Shown here piece after piece: positions 44,025 through 53,000 of a DNA stretch of 64,000 nt. The notes under the pieces were generated by a model that saw nothing but the letters and a program-made list of their open reading frames with translations, did not search any database and was not told where the DNA came from. Every line of letters starts with the position of its first letter. Within the stretch, counting starts at the first letter, position 1. The translations under genes and the position numbers were made by a program. Source of the stretch: Mucilaginibacter sp. L3T2-6 (lineage in GTDB: Bacteria > Bacteroidota > Bacteroidia > Sphingobacteriales > Sphingobacteriaceae); contig NZ_JAUMKC010000011.1 of assembly GCF_030519355.1 (NCBI RefSeq), positions 62,001 to 126,000 on the forward strand, given 5' to 3'.

Positions 44025-46058
44025 ATGGCGGGGGATAACTTGCAGGAACTTATTACCAGCTTTCTTACTGAGACTAACCGACCAGTTTTTCTTACCGGCA
44101 AGGCAGGTACCGGCAAAACCACGTTTCTCCGTTCTGTTAAATCTACCATCAACAAAAACCTGGCAATAGTTGCACCTACGGCAGTTGCCGCTATTAATGC
44201 GGGCGGAGTTACTATTCATTCATTTTTCCAGGTGCCGTTCGGGCCTTTGGTTCCGGGAAATGATTCGGAACTAAAGCCGGTAAGCTTCGAAAAATCAAAA
44301 TTGCTGAAATGCCTGGACCTGCTTATCATCGACGAGATCAGTATGGTAAGGGCTGATACGCTGGATTATATTGATTCGCTACTTCGGCAGATAAAAGGAT
44401 CAGTGAGGCCTTTCGGTGGTGTCCAGCTTTTAATGATAGGCGACCTTTTTCAGTTGCCGCCGGTTTACGAAAAAGACTGGCACGTATTGCGGAATTTTTA
44501 TGAGGGGCCATATTTTTTCAATAGCCTGGTATTTAAAAGGTCTCTTTTGCTGACATTTGAGCTCACAAAAGTTTACCGGCAACGTGATCCTGTTTTTATC
44601 GATATCTTAAACAGCATAAGGGACGGCGTTGCCAATACTGGATTACTGGAGAAGCTGAACCAACGTTACGATCCCGGGCTTAATGAAAACTGGCGTAGAG
44701 ATTACGTAACGCTAAGCACACACAACCAGCTGGTTAACAATATAAATCAACTACGATTGCATGAACTGGAAGGAGAACCCCTGACATTTAAAGCCGCTGT
44801 GCAGGGGGAGTTTCCGAAAGAGGCATATCCGGCAGAAGAAGAACTAGTGCTTAAAGTTGGGGCGCAGGTTATGTTTATTAAGAACGACAGCTCCGGTAAA
44901 AAGCAATATTATAATGGCCGAACCGGCCGGATAACGGCCTTGTCGCCTACAAATATTACGTTGGAATTTTTGGACGACGGCACGTCTTTTGAAGTTTTGC
45001 AGGAAACCTGGCAGAATGTCAAATATTCGCTCTCGGAAAGCGAACAAAAGATAAACGAATCAAATAACGGCTCTTTCAGCCAATATCCTTTAAAGCTAGC
45101 CTGGGCAATTACCATCCATAAAAGCCAGGGCTTAACGTTTGAAAAGGCGATTATTGATGTTGATGCCGCTTTTGCGTTTGGGCAAACTTATGTTGCCCTA
45201 AGCCGGTGCCGGTCGCTGGAGGGGATGGTACTGAAAGAGCCTGTACGGGCAGAAAACATACGTACCGACCCGCAGATTATTTCGTTTATGCAATATGCAG
45301 GGGTGCATGCCCCCAATATTGAGCTGCTCAACAAATCTGTTCATGACTACGATATCGAAGTGCTTAGCGATGTTTTTGATTTTTCGATAGTGGCTTCGGC
45401 ATGGATAAAGCTCAATCCTGCGGATAACAGCGCGGCGGAGCTCAAAACAATAGGCGACCGATTTATAAAGAAAGAAATTTTGACGCTGGATGGTGATGTG
45501 CCTGCCTGGAAGAACAGCGACTTTTTGGGCCGGCTAAAAAAAGCGGTTAGCTGGTTTACGCCAAAGCTCAATATGTTTTCCAATAATCTTAATGCCTTTT
45601 ATGCAGCTAGAGCGACTGCTGACGTTCCGGATGACTTTTATGAAAACTTAAATCATTTACTTGTTCATTTAAAGGCAAAAATGGCTAGTTTCTCACGCAT
45701 GGCATTCGCAACGTCATCAAAGGATATAACGTCATCTGCGCAGGAAGCCGCGCTTACATTTCAACCTATATTTAAAAATTGGAATGCGAAAGCTTTGCCG
45801 AAAGAAAAGGAAATAGTCAATCCTGCATTATATCAGCAACTCCTAGGCTTGAGAAAGCAAATCAGTGAAGACCGCAGCACACCCGAATATCTTTTGATGA
45901 CAGAGAATGCACTAAGAGACATCGCCGCAAAGCTGCCGCGCTCGTTAGATCAACTTGCGCAGTTAAAAAGCTTTGGTGAAGGCAAGGCGACTGATTTTGG
46001 TGAGCAGATATTAAAATTGGTTCGCAATTATTTAGGAGAAAATGATTTGTTCTGGTAA
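44025..46058 (+). CDS. PIF1-like AAA DNA helicase with HRDC-like tail
   Basis: The 677-aa protein has Walker A GKAGTGKTTFLRS (about 25-37), Walker B LLIIDEISM (about 103) and further SF1B motifs (GDLFQLPPVY about 142; KSQGLTFEKAIIDVDAAFA about 365). The order fits PIF1/RecD2-type 5'-3' helicases. The last 80 residues (LLGLRKQISEDRSTPEYLLM to the end) look like an HRDC nucleic-acid-binding domain, as in RecQ. Probable roles are unwinding of G-quadruplexes, replication-fork or recombination intermediates. It is widely present in Bacteroidota and appears to be a single-gene unit here. Confidence 0.85.
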   Translation: MAGDNLQELITSFLTETNRPVFLTGKAGTGKTTFLRSVKSTINKNLAIVAPTAVAAINAGGVTIHSFFQVPFGPLVPGNDSELKPVSFEKSKLLKCLDLLIIDEISMVRADTLDYIDSLLRQIKGSVRPFGGVQLLMIGDLFQLPPVYEKDWHVLRNFYEGPYFFNSLVFKRSLLLTFELTKVYRQRDPVFIDILNSIRDGVANTGLLEKLNQRYDPGLNENWRRDYVTLSTHNQLVNNINQLRLHELEGEPLTFKAAVQGEFPKEAYPAEEELVLKVGAQVMFIKNDSSGKKQYYNGRTGRITALSPTNITLEFLDDGTSFEVLQETWQNVKYSLSESEQKINESNNGSFSQYPLKLAWAITIHKSQGLTFEKAIIDVDAAFAFGQTYVALSRCRSLEGMVLKEPVRAENIRTDPQIISFMQYAGVHAPNIELLNKSVHDYDIEVLSDVFDFSIVASAWIKLNPADNSAAELKTIGDRFIKKEILTLDGDVPAWKNSDFLGRLKKAVSWFTPKLNMFSNNLNAFYAARATADVPDDFYENLNHLLVHLKAKMASFSRMAFATSSKDITSSAQEAALTFQPIFKNWNAKALPKEKEIVNPALYQQLLGLRKQISEDRSTPEYLLMTENALRDIAAKLPRSLDQLAQLKSFGEGKATDFGEQILKLVRNYLGENDLFW

Positions 46059-46103
46059 TATAAAAAGCCGGGCCAACATTTTTATTATTAACGGACATTC
46101 ACA

Positions 46104-46721
46104 ATGGCATTACAAAACAGGGTAGATCCGGCGGGAAACATTATCAGCACAACCGCGCGCGGCACATGGCTTGGTAATCGCGGTGTTATACACAATGAAC
46201 AAAAGCAAATTGTTCGCCCATTTAAAATAAAGGCCTGGATCATCTGCATGCTGGAATTTCGCGGCCGCCATCGCAACGTAATGACGCCGGACAGATGGAC
46301 GGAATTATTTTTTCTTGATGAAGCGACCGCTTTTTCTGCAGGTCACCGGCCATGCTTCCAATGCCGCTATGCAGACCATCGCCGTTTTAAAGAGGCATGG
46401 CTAAAGGGCAACCCGGAGTATGGCTTTGATGATAAGACCCCTATCAACCGAATAGATGAAATCCTCCAAACCGAACGCATTAGCCAAGGGCGGAAGGTGA
46501 CATATACAGATGATGTCAATCACCTACCCGACGGTACTTTTATTCAATTAACTAATGAGCCATGGCTCGCCTATAAAAACCAAATACACCATTGGACACC
46601 TTTTGGCTATGATAATTCAAAATCTGTTGATGCATTAAACGAGATCATTGTTCTCACACCGCGATCGATTGTCAATGCCTTCAGGGCAGGGTATAAGGTG
46701 CAAATAAGCATAGAAAATTAA
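46104..46721 (+). CDS. Conserved hypothetical protein (205 aa)
   Basis: I do not recognise a named family. The protein has no signal peptide or membrane segment. It contains a CxxC in GHRPCFQCRYADHRRFKEAW (about 78-97), next to His and acidic residues, which may bind a metal. RTPLINRID-like and HHWTPFGYD (about 166) segments are the other notable parts. The start ATG 46104 lies 45 bases after the helicase stop, on the same strand, so co-transcription is possible. It is convergent with the macroglobulin gene. Confidence 0.65.
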   Translation: MALQNRVDPAGNIISTTARGTWLGNRGVIHNEQKQIVRPFKIKAWIICMLEFRGRHRNVMTPDRWTELFFLDEATAFSAGHRPCFQCRYADHRRFKEAWLKGNPEYGFDDKTPINRIDEILQTERISQGRKVTYTDDVNHLPDGTFIQLTNEPWLAYKNQIHHWTPFGYDNSKSVDALNEIIVLTPRSIVNAFRAGYKVQISIEN

Positions 46722-46773
46722 GCTGGATCAAAGAACGGACCATTTGCAGCTTAATCAATCTAACTGACACCCA

Positions 46774-49700
46774 TCACTTCACCACTTCAACCCACTGTCC
46801 CTTTACCAACGCAGTTATGGAGTTATCATACATGGCCTGACAATAGGTTGCCGGCAGGTAATATTTACCGGCATACGCTGCGTTAAGCATTACGACGTAG
46901 TTAGCATCCTTACCTTCCTGCAAACTGAAATAAGTATTTACCCGGTCGTCCCGGACATCCCTGTAGTCTGAAGGTGAGGACACAGTTGCTTCAGCATCGT
47001 TCATCAGGCGGGTGTTTAATATTTCCCAGCCTGAAGGAAATATCTGGGTCAGCGCGAGGTTGGCATAATAGCCGCGCTTGCCCGGATTTTTAACATTCAC
47101 AATCGCCATAAAATCTGTTCCCTGCTTCAGGCTGGAAGGATCGATTGGTTTGCCCCCGAGCGTGAAGTAGCCTACGCGCAATCCTAAAACGTCCGGGTCT
47201 ATTCGGGTCTGTACATCCTGCCCGGAAGACGGCTGCCCTTGTTGTATCAATCTGATATATAGTTTATTGCTGCCATTATTTCTTATCGCCAACTTACCTC
47301 CGCGTGCATCCACAGGCAATTGCGACAGGTATGACTTAGAATCGATATTTCCTTTGGCAGCTGCGGCCTGGTAACTGAAATTCAATTTGCCGCCTGATTT
47401 GTTCTCGCCGCAATATTCAGCTATAGCTAATAAGGCATAAGCTGTAGTTTGTGTGCTGTACCATTCATCAGTAGCAAGGTGGCTGGCAACTGTACGCAGT
47501 AGCGAAGAGGCTTTCTGTGTTTGTCCGAGCAGGGTAAGGGTTTCCAATATCATGGCTTCATCGCGGATATCCGAACCGTAGGTGCCAAATAGTGAGCGAT
47601 AGGGTTTAATAAATACCGGAAGGCCACGGATTAGACCCAAAGCAATTTCGGGTTGCCCGGATAATTTGTATGCGGCCGCCAAGCGCCATTTAGCTTCAAT
47701 GGTGAGATATTTGAACTCCCGCAGGCGGTTCATTGCGCCGAGTTCAGGTGAACGTGCCAGCGCCAGCAGATACAGCCGGTAAGCTTGAACCAGGTCAGCG
47801 CCATAGAAGCTGCGCGGATCGGGCGACCACGTCACTGCTTTCATTTTTTGGAATTTTTTCCATTGGTCAAGAAAGCCCAGTGGCAAACTATAGCCTTTGG
47901 CCTGCGCTGCCAGCATAAAATGTCCGGCATAATTGGTGCCCCATTCATCAGCCTGGCCCACACCCGGCCAATAGCTAAGACCGCCATCTGTTAGTTGAAA
48001 ACCATTCAGCCGGTGTATTGTAGCTTTAATGTTCCTTTCGATTTCTGCTTGCTGGCGATCGCTCAGGTCCATTACCTGGTTAAGATATAGCTGCGGAAAT
48101 GCCGACGAGGTGGTTTGCTCCACGCAGCCGTATGGATATTCAATTAAGTAATTTAAACGCTTAGCGAGATTAAGTGGCGGCATAGAGGCAACTTCGAGCG
48201 TAGCCTTATTGGTGCCATTAATTCCAATTGCCAAATAGGCCGCGGCCCAGCTTTCACCCGGCCGAAGTTCTTTCTCCTGTATCCTGGTTACAGGCGGATT
48301 GGGGTTTCTCACATTCAATTCAACATCGTAAGCCGCTGTTTCGCTGCCGCTGCGGGCAATAATTTTTACCTTACCCACGCCAACAAAGTCCTTAACACTT
48401 AAGTCGAAAGTCACCAGTTGATCACCGGTTTTTGTAAATGTGATAGTTTTCTGATTATTGCCGGAAAGGTTACTGAAGGCGTTTGACTGCACTTGCACGC
48501 TCACCGTTTTGATGTTATTCTCCATTGCAAACACGGTAACCGGTAATTGTATCTTCTCTGACGGCCCGAGCACACGCGGTAAAGTGGCCAGTATCATCAA
48601 TGGCTTTTTAACCGCAACAGCTTTTTCGGCGTGGCCATAGGCGCCGCTATGACCGGCTATTACCATCACTTTAACCGACCCTATATATTGCGGTAGTGTA
48701 AATGTATGCGTCTGCTTGTCGCCGGCGCCGAGGTGAAATGGCCCCATGAACTTGACAACCGGCTTAAACCTGTTGACAGACACATTTCGGTTGGTTCCAT
48801 TTGTGCCGTCGCCGCCAATGCTCAGGATCCGTTCCAACCCACCGCCAAAAGCGCCGATCACGTAGTCAAATAAATCCCACGTTTTAACGCCCAATGCCTC
48901 GCGTGCATAAAATGTTTCATGCGGGTCAGGCGTTTTGTAATTGGTAATATCCAATAATCCTTCATCCACAATGGCCACAGTGTAAGTCATTTCCTTGCCG
49001 GATGCCTCCGAAACTGTTACGGCTGACTTTGTCTCCGGGCGTATTTTATCGGGCATACTGATTACCGGCTTAAGAATCGTTTCCGGGTCATCAACTGACA
49101 ATGGTATGGCTCCATACATGCGGATAGGCAGGTCATTAATCGTTTGCGAGTGCCGCTGCAGCAGTGTAATGTTCACGAAGATGTTCGGCGCCATTTGAGG
49201 CTCAATCCGGAAACTATATCGCGTTTGACCTTTTTTTGTATCGATCCACGTAGTTTTTAAAACTTTGCTGCCATTTTCAAGGCTGATCAGTGCGTGGCCA
49301 TCACTCATAGTGGGTATAGTGAGTGTAGCCTCTTCGCCGACTTTATAGCTGTTTTTGTCTGAGGTAAACGACAGCATTGCTGCTTCGGTAGGGTTGGTTT
49401 GCTGTAACCTTTCAGACCAGTTTGGCCAATCTACATAAATGATCCTCCCGGTTGAATGACCCGTTTCAGCATCTTTTACACGGATGAGGTAGCGGCCCCA
49501 GTCGGCTTGCTTAATATTCATGTTCCAGTTGCCCCTGCCATTCACAAGCCTTACTGATGCGGTCTTAATTAGCTTGTTATATTTATCCTGGGTAAAGTTG
49601 CTCATTTCGTTGCCGGTCTCGTCCCACCACCAGCGCCATTGTATTTTATATAGTTCTAACTCTACCTCACGCGTTCCGCTAAATAGCCGCCCATTAACAT

Positions 49701-52377
49701 CTACATCAGCAATTTCGATGGAATGATTTTTATCAGTTACAAGCATGCCGGAGAGATCGCTCCCTTTCTCTGTCTTAATGCCCACATATCCTGGATAAAC
49801 GTTGTAAGGCATGCTCTGCGTCTGAATGCTAAAATTGCCGCCCGGCTCAAATACTTTCAACAGAAAATTTGCAGTAAGCTGTCCCGGCGCCTGCTTTTCA
49901 AGGTTGATGTCGGTGTTTACTTTCGCCCTGCCGTTTTCATCAAGTCGCCCGTCAAATATGGTTTGGGTCTGGGTAGTAAAGGCGAGCGTAGGATCGTCAA
50001 AAACATAGTCCTCAAATCCTTTAAAAGTGGTTGTTTTTGGCGAAACAAATGCGTCGACCTTAGCCTTAAGATGCTGCGCGGTTCCTCCAAATAACCATTG
50101 GGCGGTAAGATCACCTGTAATATTGCTGCCTTTGGTAAGCTCTCTGGCCCCGTTAAAATCAAGATTGATTTTCAGCCTGTTAGGCATGATCGTCTCAATC
50201 TTTACATTTTTCTCGAAAATGGCGCCACCCACTTTAACTTTTGCCGACCAGTTACCTGTCGGCGAAGAGGTCTCTGTCGCAGTGTGAAAACTGTAAAAGC
50301 CATCGGTAGATTTGTTCTGCGTAATGCGGCGGTACAACTTGCCATGTACATCGTACAATTCAAACTGAACCGGAAGATCAGCAGGAAGGGTGTGCAATTT
50401 GTCTTCCAGTATAAACGACATAAATATAGAATCTCCCGGTCTCCAAACCCCGCGTTCGCCATAAATAAAGCCTTTCAATCCGCTTTGTATTTGCTCGCCG
50501 CCAACATTAAAGCGTGAAAGTGGGAGGGAACTTCCGTCATCGAGCTTCAGGTAGCCGCGCTCTTTGCCATTTTTAGCTACCAGTAAATACGGTTTGCGCT
50601 TAAGATCGAACTTAGCCATACCATCGCCGTCTGATATTGTTTTGAATAAGGTTTGCTTTTGATAGTCTAAAAACTCAAGTTCAACTCCTTTCATAGGCTG
50701 TGCGGTAAGAATGTTGGTTACTGCCACCGTCATGGTATTATCATTGCCGCGTTTGGCAATAAGGCCGATGTTCGATGCAATAATATTACGTACCGCCCAC
50801 CTGTCGCGTGTAAAGTAAGACTCCGTACATGGGTCATTGCGTTCCTGCCAGTTAAAATTTTCGGGATAATAGCTGTCATATCTCGCCCAGAAATCGTCAT
50901 CCTCATCGCTGATGCTGCCGGTATTTGCCCCGAAAGCACTCCCATTGCCCTCACCATAATAGTCGTCCTCGTTTTGCTTTTTTGGCGGCGAGCCAGCTTT
51001 GCAGTTGAATATCGAGTAATCCTTACGATAACCGATGATCACGCGATAAATAGCACCAGGCTCTGTACGTAAGAGTTGGTCGATATCCAGCATAAAGCGA
51101 TTTTTTTTATTCAGGTTAAGGCTTTTATCCTCATCGAGCCGGATAGTCTTCCGCACCACCGGTTTACCCACATGACGTATTTCCTCGTCACCGTCAAAAC
51201 CGTTATTCTGAAAATACTGGGGAACATTGTTTTCGTATATTTTAATAATGCTCACATCTACGGCATTAAGGTTAGTAGCCTCAAATGGCATCATCAATTT
51301 GCCGGAATCAGGCAGAATTACCCCCTTGCCCGGAATACTTACGCTTGGCAGGCGATTCTCAAAAAACACATTGGCAGAGTATGATTTCGTGATCTTTTTA
51401 TGCGAGATATTTTCAACGCCTTCGTTTATAGCGACACTATAGCTTCCTTCCAGTTGCTCAGGAGCATAAACCTTAACCTGGCTTCCTTCAATAGTGTAAG
51501 CCGGCGCACTTACGTTGCTAACACTGATGAGGCCATTCAGATCCTGACCGATCATAATATTATCCGAAAACTGTACCAGCACGTATTGGTCGTTGTCCTG
51601 TACGGCCCGCACGTCAAGCACCCGGAAATCTCCTACGGCAGGAATGTCAAAATTTTGTGTTCCTTTTTTATCGATATTGAGGCTGCTACCGTCCCAATTG
51701 AGCGTTAGCTTATTGATGACGCCATTTCCACGGGTCAGCTGGGTTACAGCAAATTTGTGCGTTTTAGCCAAGGGATTATGTTCCCAGGCAATCGTTATGG
51801 GATTTACAAAGCTTGCAGTTAACAATTTTTCCACCTGGTCCGATTCTTCGTTGTCAGCGGTTTGTATGATGCCGCCCAGCTTCATTTTATCGAGAGATGT
51901 GGCGGTGGCAGTTTGCAACCCGGTGAAAGATATAGTATAGTCAGGTTTGATGGTCTGAAAGCTGAATTTAAAATCCTCAAATTTGCTGTCTACACTGATT
52001 ATTCTTCCGAGCTTAAATTCTGCATTATAGCTTTTGTCCGGGTCAAGCTTGCCCTCCGGCCTAAACTCAATAGTACGGGCGTCTGTCCAATAAGCTTTCC
52101 CTTTTATAGATGGCGAGAAACTGAAAACTTTATCGCTCAATTCCGTATTTTGCTCATGGCTCACCTGCACTTCGCTCGCCAGCCTTATTTTTATGGTGCT
52201 GCCTTTAGAGATAATGCCCGTGGTGTAAGACTCAATATATTTACTGAACCCCGGGTCAATGGCAGTTTTTTTGTGGCTGCGGGCAATAATAAAAATGGTT
52301 GAAAGCAACAGTATCAGAAAAATACCAGCGCCGGTTAATCCTTTCCTGGTACGGAAAAGGCTTTGAAGTTTATCCAT
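46774..52377 (-). CDS. Large bacterial alpha-2-macroglobulin with thioester motif
   Basis: The 1867-aa protein has an N-terminal membrane anchor (hydrophobic about 14-32, no lipobox Cys). It then has several macroglobulin beta-sandwich domains (MG2-like around FIYGERGVWRPGDSIFM, about 635) and an A2M C-terminal region with YPYGCVEQTTSSAFPQLYL (about 1410-1428). The CVEQ thioester supports covalent trapping of attacking proteases. Family members guard the periplasm after envelope damage. The usual partner, penicillin-binding protein 1C, is not adjacent. It is a single-gene unit transcribed leftwards. Confidence 0.9.
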   Translation of the reverse strand: MDKLQSLFRTRKGLTGAGIFLILLLSTIFIIARSHKKTAIDPGFSKYIESYTTGIISKGSTIKIRLASEVQVSHEQNTELSDKVFSFSPSIKGKAYWTDARTIEFRPEGKLDPDKSYNAEFKLGRIISVDSKFEDFKFSFQTIKPDYTISFTGLQTATATSLDKMKLGGIIQTADNEESDQVEKLLTASFVNPITIAWEHNPLAKTHKFAVTQLTRGNGVINKLTLNWDGSSLNIDKKGTQNFDIPAVGDFRVLDVRAVQDNDQYVLVQFSDNIMIGQDLNGLISVSNVSAPAYTIEGSQVKVYAPEQLEGSYSVAINEGVENISHKKITKSYSANVFFENRLPSVSIPGKGVILPDSGKLMMPFEATNLNAVDVSIIKIYENNVPQYFQNNGFDGDEEIRHVGKPVVRKTIRLDEDKSLNLNKKNRFMLDIDQLLRTEPGAIYRVIIGYRKDYSIFNCKAGSPPKKQNEDDYYGEGNGSAFGANTGSISDEDDDFWARYDSYYPENFNWQERNDPCTESYFTRDRWAVRNIIASNIGLIAKRGNDNTMTVAVTNILTAQPMKGVELEFLDYQKQTLFKTISDGDGMAKFDLKRKPYLLVAKNGKERGYLKLDDGSSLPLSRFNVGGEQIQSGLKGFIYGERGVWRPGDSIFMSFILEDKLHTLPADLPVQFELYDVHGKLYRRITQNKSTDGFYSFHTATETSSPTGNWSAKVKVGGAIFEKNVKIETIMPNRLKINLDFNGARELTKGSNITGDLTAQWLFGGTAQHLKAKVDAFVSPKTTTFKGFEDYVFDDPTLAFTTQTQTIFDGRLDENGRAKVNTDINLEKQAPGQLTANFLLKVFEPGGNFSIQTQSMPYNVYPGYVGIKTEKGSDLSGMLVTDKNHSIEIADVDVNGRLFSGTREVELELYKIQWRWWWDETGNEMSNFTQDKYNKLIKTASVRLVNGRGNWNMNIKQADWGRYLIRVKDAETGHSTGRIIYVDWPNWSERLQQTNPTEAAMLSFTSDKNSYKVGEEATLTIPTMSDGHALISLENGSKVLKTTWIDTKKGQTRYSFRIEPQMAPNIFVNITLLQRHSQTINDLPIRMYGAIPLSVDDPETILKPVISMPDKIRPETKSAVTVSEASGKEMTYTVAIVDEGLLDITNYKTPDPHETFYAREALGVKTWDLFDYVIGAFGGGLERILSIGGDGTNGTNRNVSVNRFKPVVKFMGPFHLGAGDKQTHTFTLPQYIGSVKVMVIAGHSGAYGHAEKAVAVKKPLMILATLPRVLGPSEKIQLPVTVFAMENNIKTVSVQVQSNAFSNLSGNNQKTITFTKTGDQLVTFDLSVKDFVGVGKVKIIARSGSETAAYDVELNVRNPNPPVTRIQEKELRPGESWAAAYLAIGINGTNKATLEVASMPPLNLAKRLNYLIEYPYGCVEQTTSSAFPQLYLNQVMDLSDRQQAEIERNIKATIHRLNGFQLTDGGLSYWPGVGQADEWGTNYAGHFMLAAQAKGYSLPLGFLDQWKKFQKMKAVTWSPDPRSFYGADLVQAYRLYLLALARSPELGAMNRLREFKYLTIEAKWRLAAAYKLSGQPEIALGLIRGLPVFIKPYRSLFGTYGSDIRDEAMILETLTLLGQTQKASSLLRTVASHLATDEWYSTQTTAYALLAIAEYCGENKSGGKLNFSYQAAAAKGNIDSKSYLSQLPVDARGGKLAIRNNGSNKLYIRLIQQGQPSSGQDVQTRIDPDVLGLRVGYFTLGGKPIDPSSLKQGTDFMAIVNVKNPGKRGYYANLALTQIFPSGWEILNTRLMNDAEATVSSPSDYRDVRDDRVNTYFSLQEGKDANYVVMLNAAYAGKYYLPATYCQAMYDNSITALVKGQWVEVVK

Positions 52378-52498
52378 GGAATAGGCCGTTTTATTCCATG
52401 TAAATTATAAAATATATTGCAGATAAATATTTTTTATTTCGAATTTCAGAGCTTTGACTTCCGGTTCAACGGGCGCGAAAGTTAACCCCTCGCAGCGT

Positions 52499-52903
52499 TT
52501 ACCGGATCATTACCCCAACCTTATTCACTACTGGCAGTCTCATAAAATTCATTTCAACTATGCTTTCAGGCAGGAAGATGAATTTTTTATCATAGATATC
52601 TTTGCCTATGTAATAGCTCAGCCAGTATTCGTTGTTGAGGCCGAAAGTTTGTTCGTCGATGGGTTCAATAAGCTTATACGAGTTTGGCTCAACAAGCGGT
52701 ATCATATGCCGAAGGGTGGAGGTTTTAACCTGTACACCGTCTTTGTCGCCATAGCCTTTCGAAGTTATCAGTACATTTTCAATAGCCTCGTTCTTCAAAT
52801 TAATTAAATAAACGTACCATATCTTACTTTCAACACTTTCTTTTTCCAGCGCCACTGCAATAGCTATATCTTTAACAGTATTATCGGGCAGGTCTTTTAT
52901 CAT
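52499..52903 (-). CDS. Small conserved Bacteroidota protein near topA
   Basis: The 134-aa protein has no signal peptide. It is beta-rich, with IWYVYLINLKNEAIENVLIT (about 28-47) and FGLNNEYWLSYYIGKDIYDK (about 87-106). I have seen similar small proteins in Sphingobacteriaceae annotated, probably wrongly, as phenylalanyl-tRNA synthetase-related; nothing here supports such a role. It follows topA on the same strand after a 97-base gap and may be co-transcribed. Function unknown. Confidence 0.65.
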   Translation of the reverse strand: MIKDLPDNTVKDIAIAVALEKESVESKIWYVYLINLKNEAIENVLITSKGYGDKDGVQVKTSTLRHMIPLVEPNSYKLIEPIDEQTFGLNNEYWLSYYIGKDIYDKKFIFLPESIVEMNFMRLPVVNKVGVMIR

Positions 52904-53000
52904 TTGCTGATTGATTAAGTTGGATCGGGTTGATCAGGCTGACTGAGTCTAAAATGATAACTTAATCAAACACTCATTTAATCAACCTCGTCAACTAATA

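Noticed and set aside
49723..52302. Several plus-strand ORFs of 60-146 codons opposite the macroglobulin gene
   Set aside because: They lie wholly inside a strong 1867-codon gene on the other strand, have no recognisable domains and no start context.
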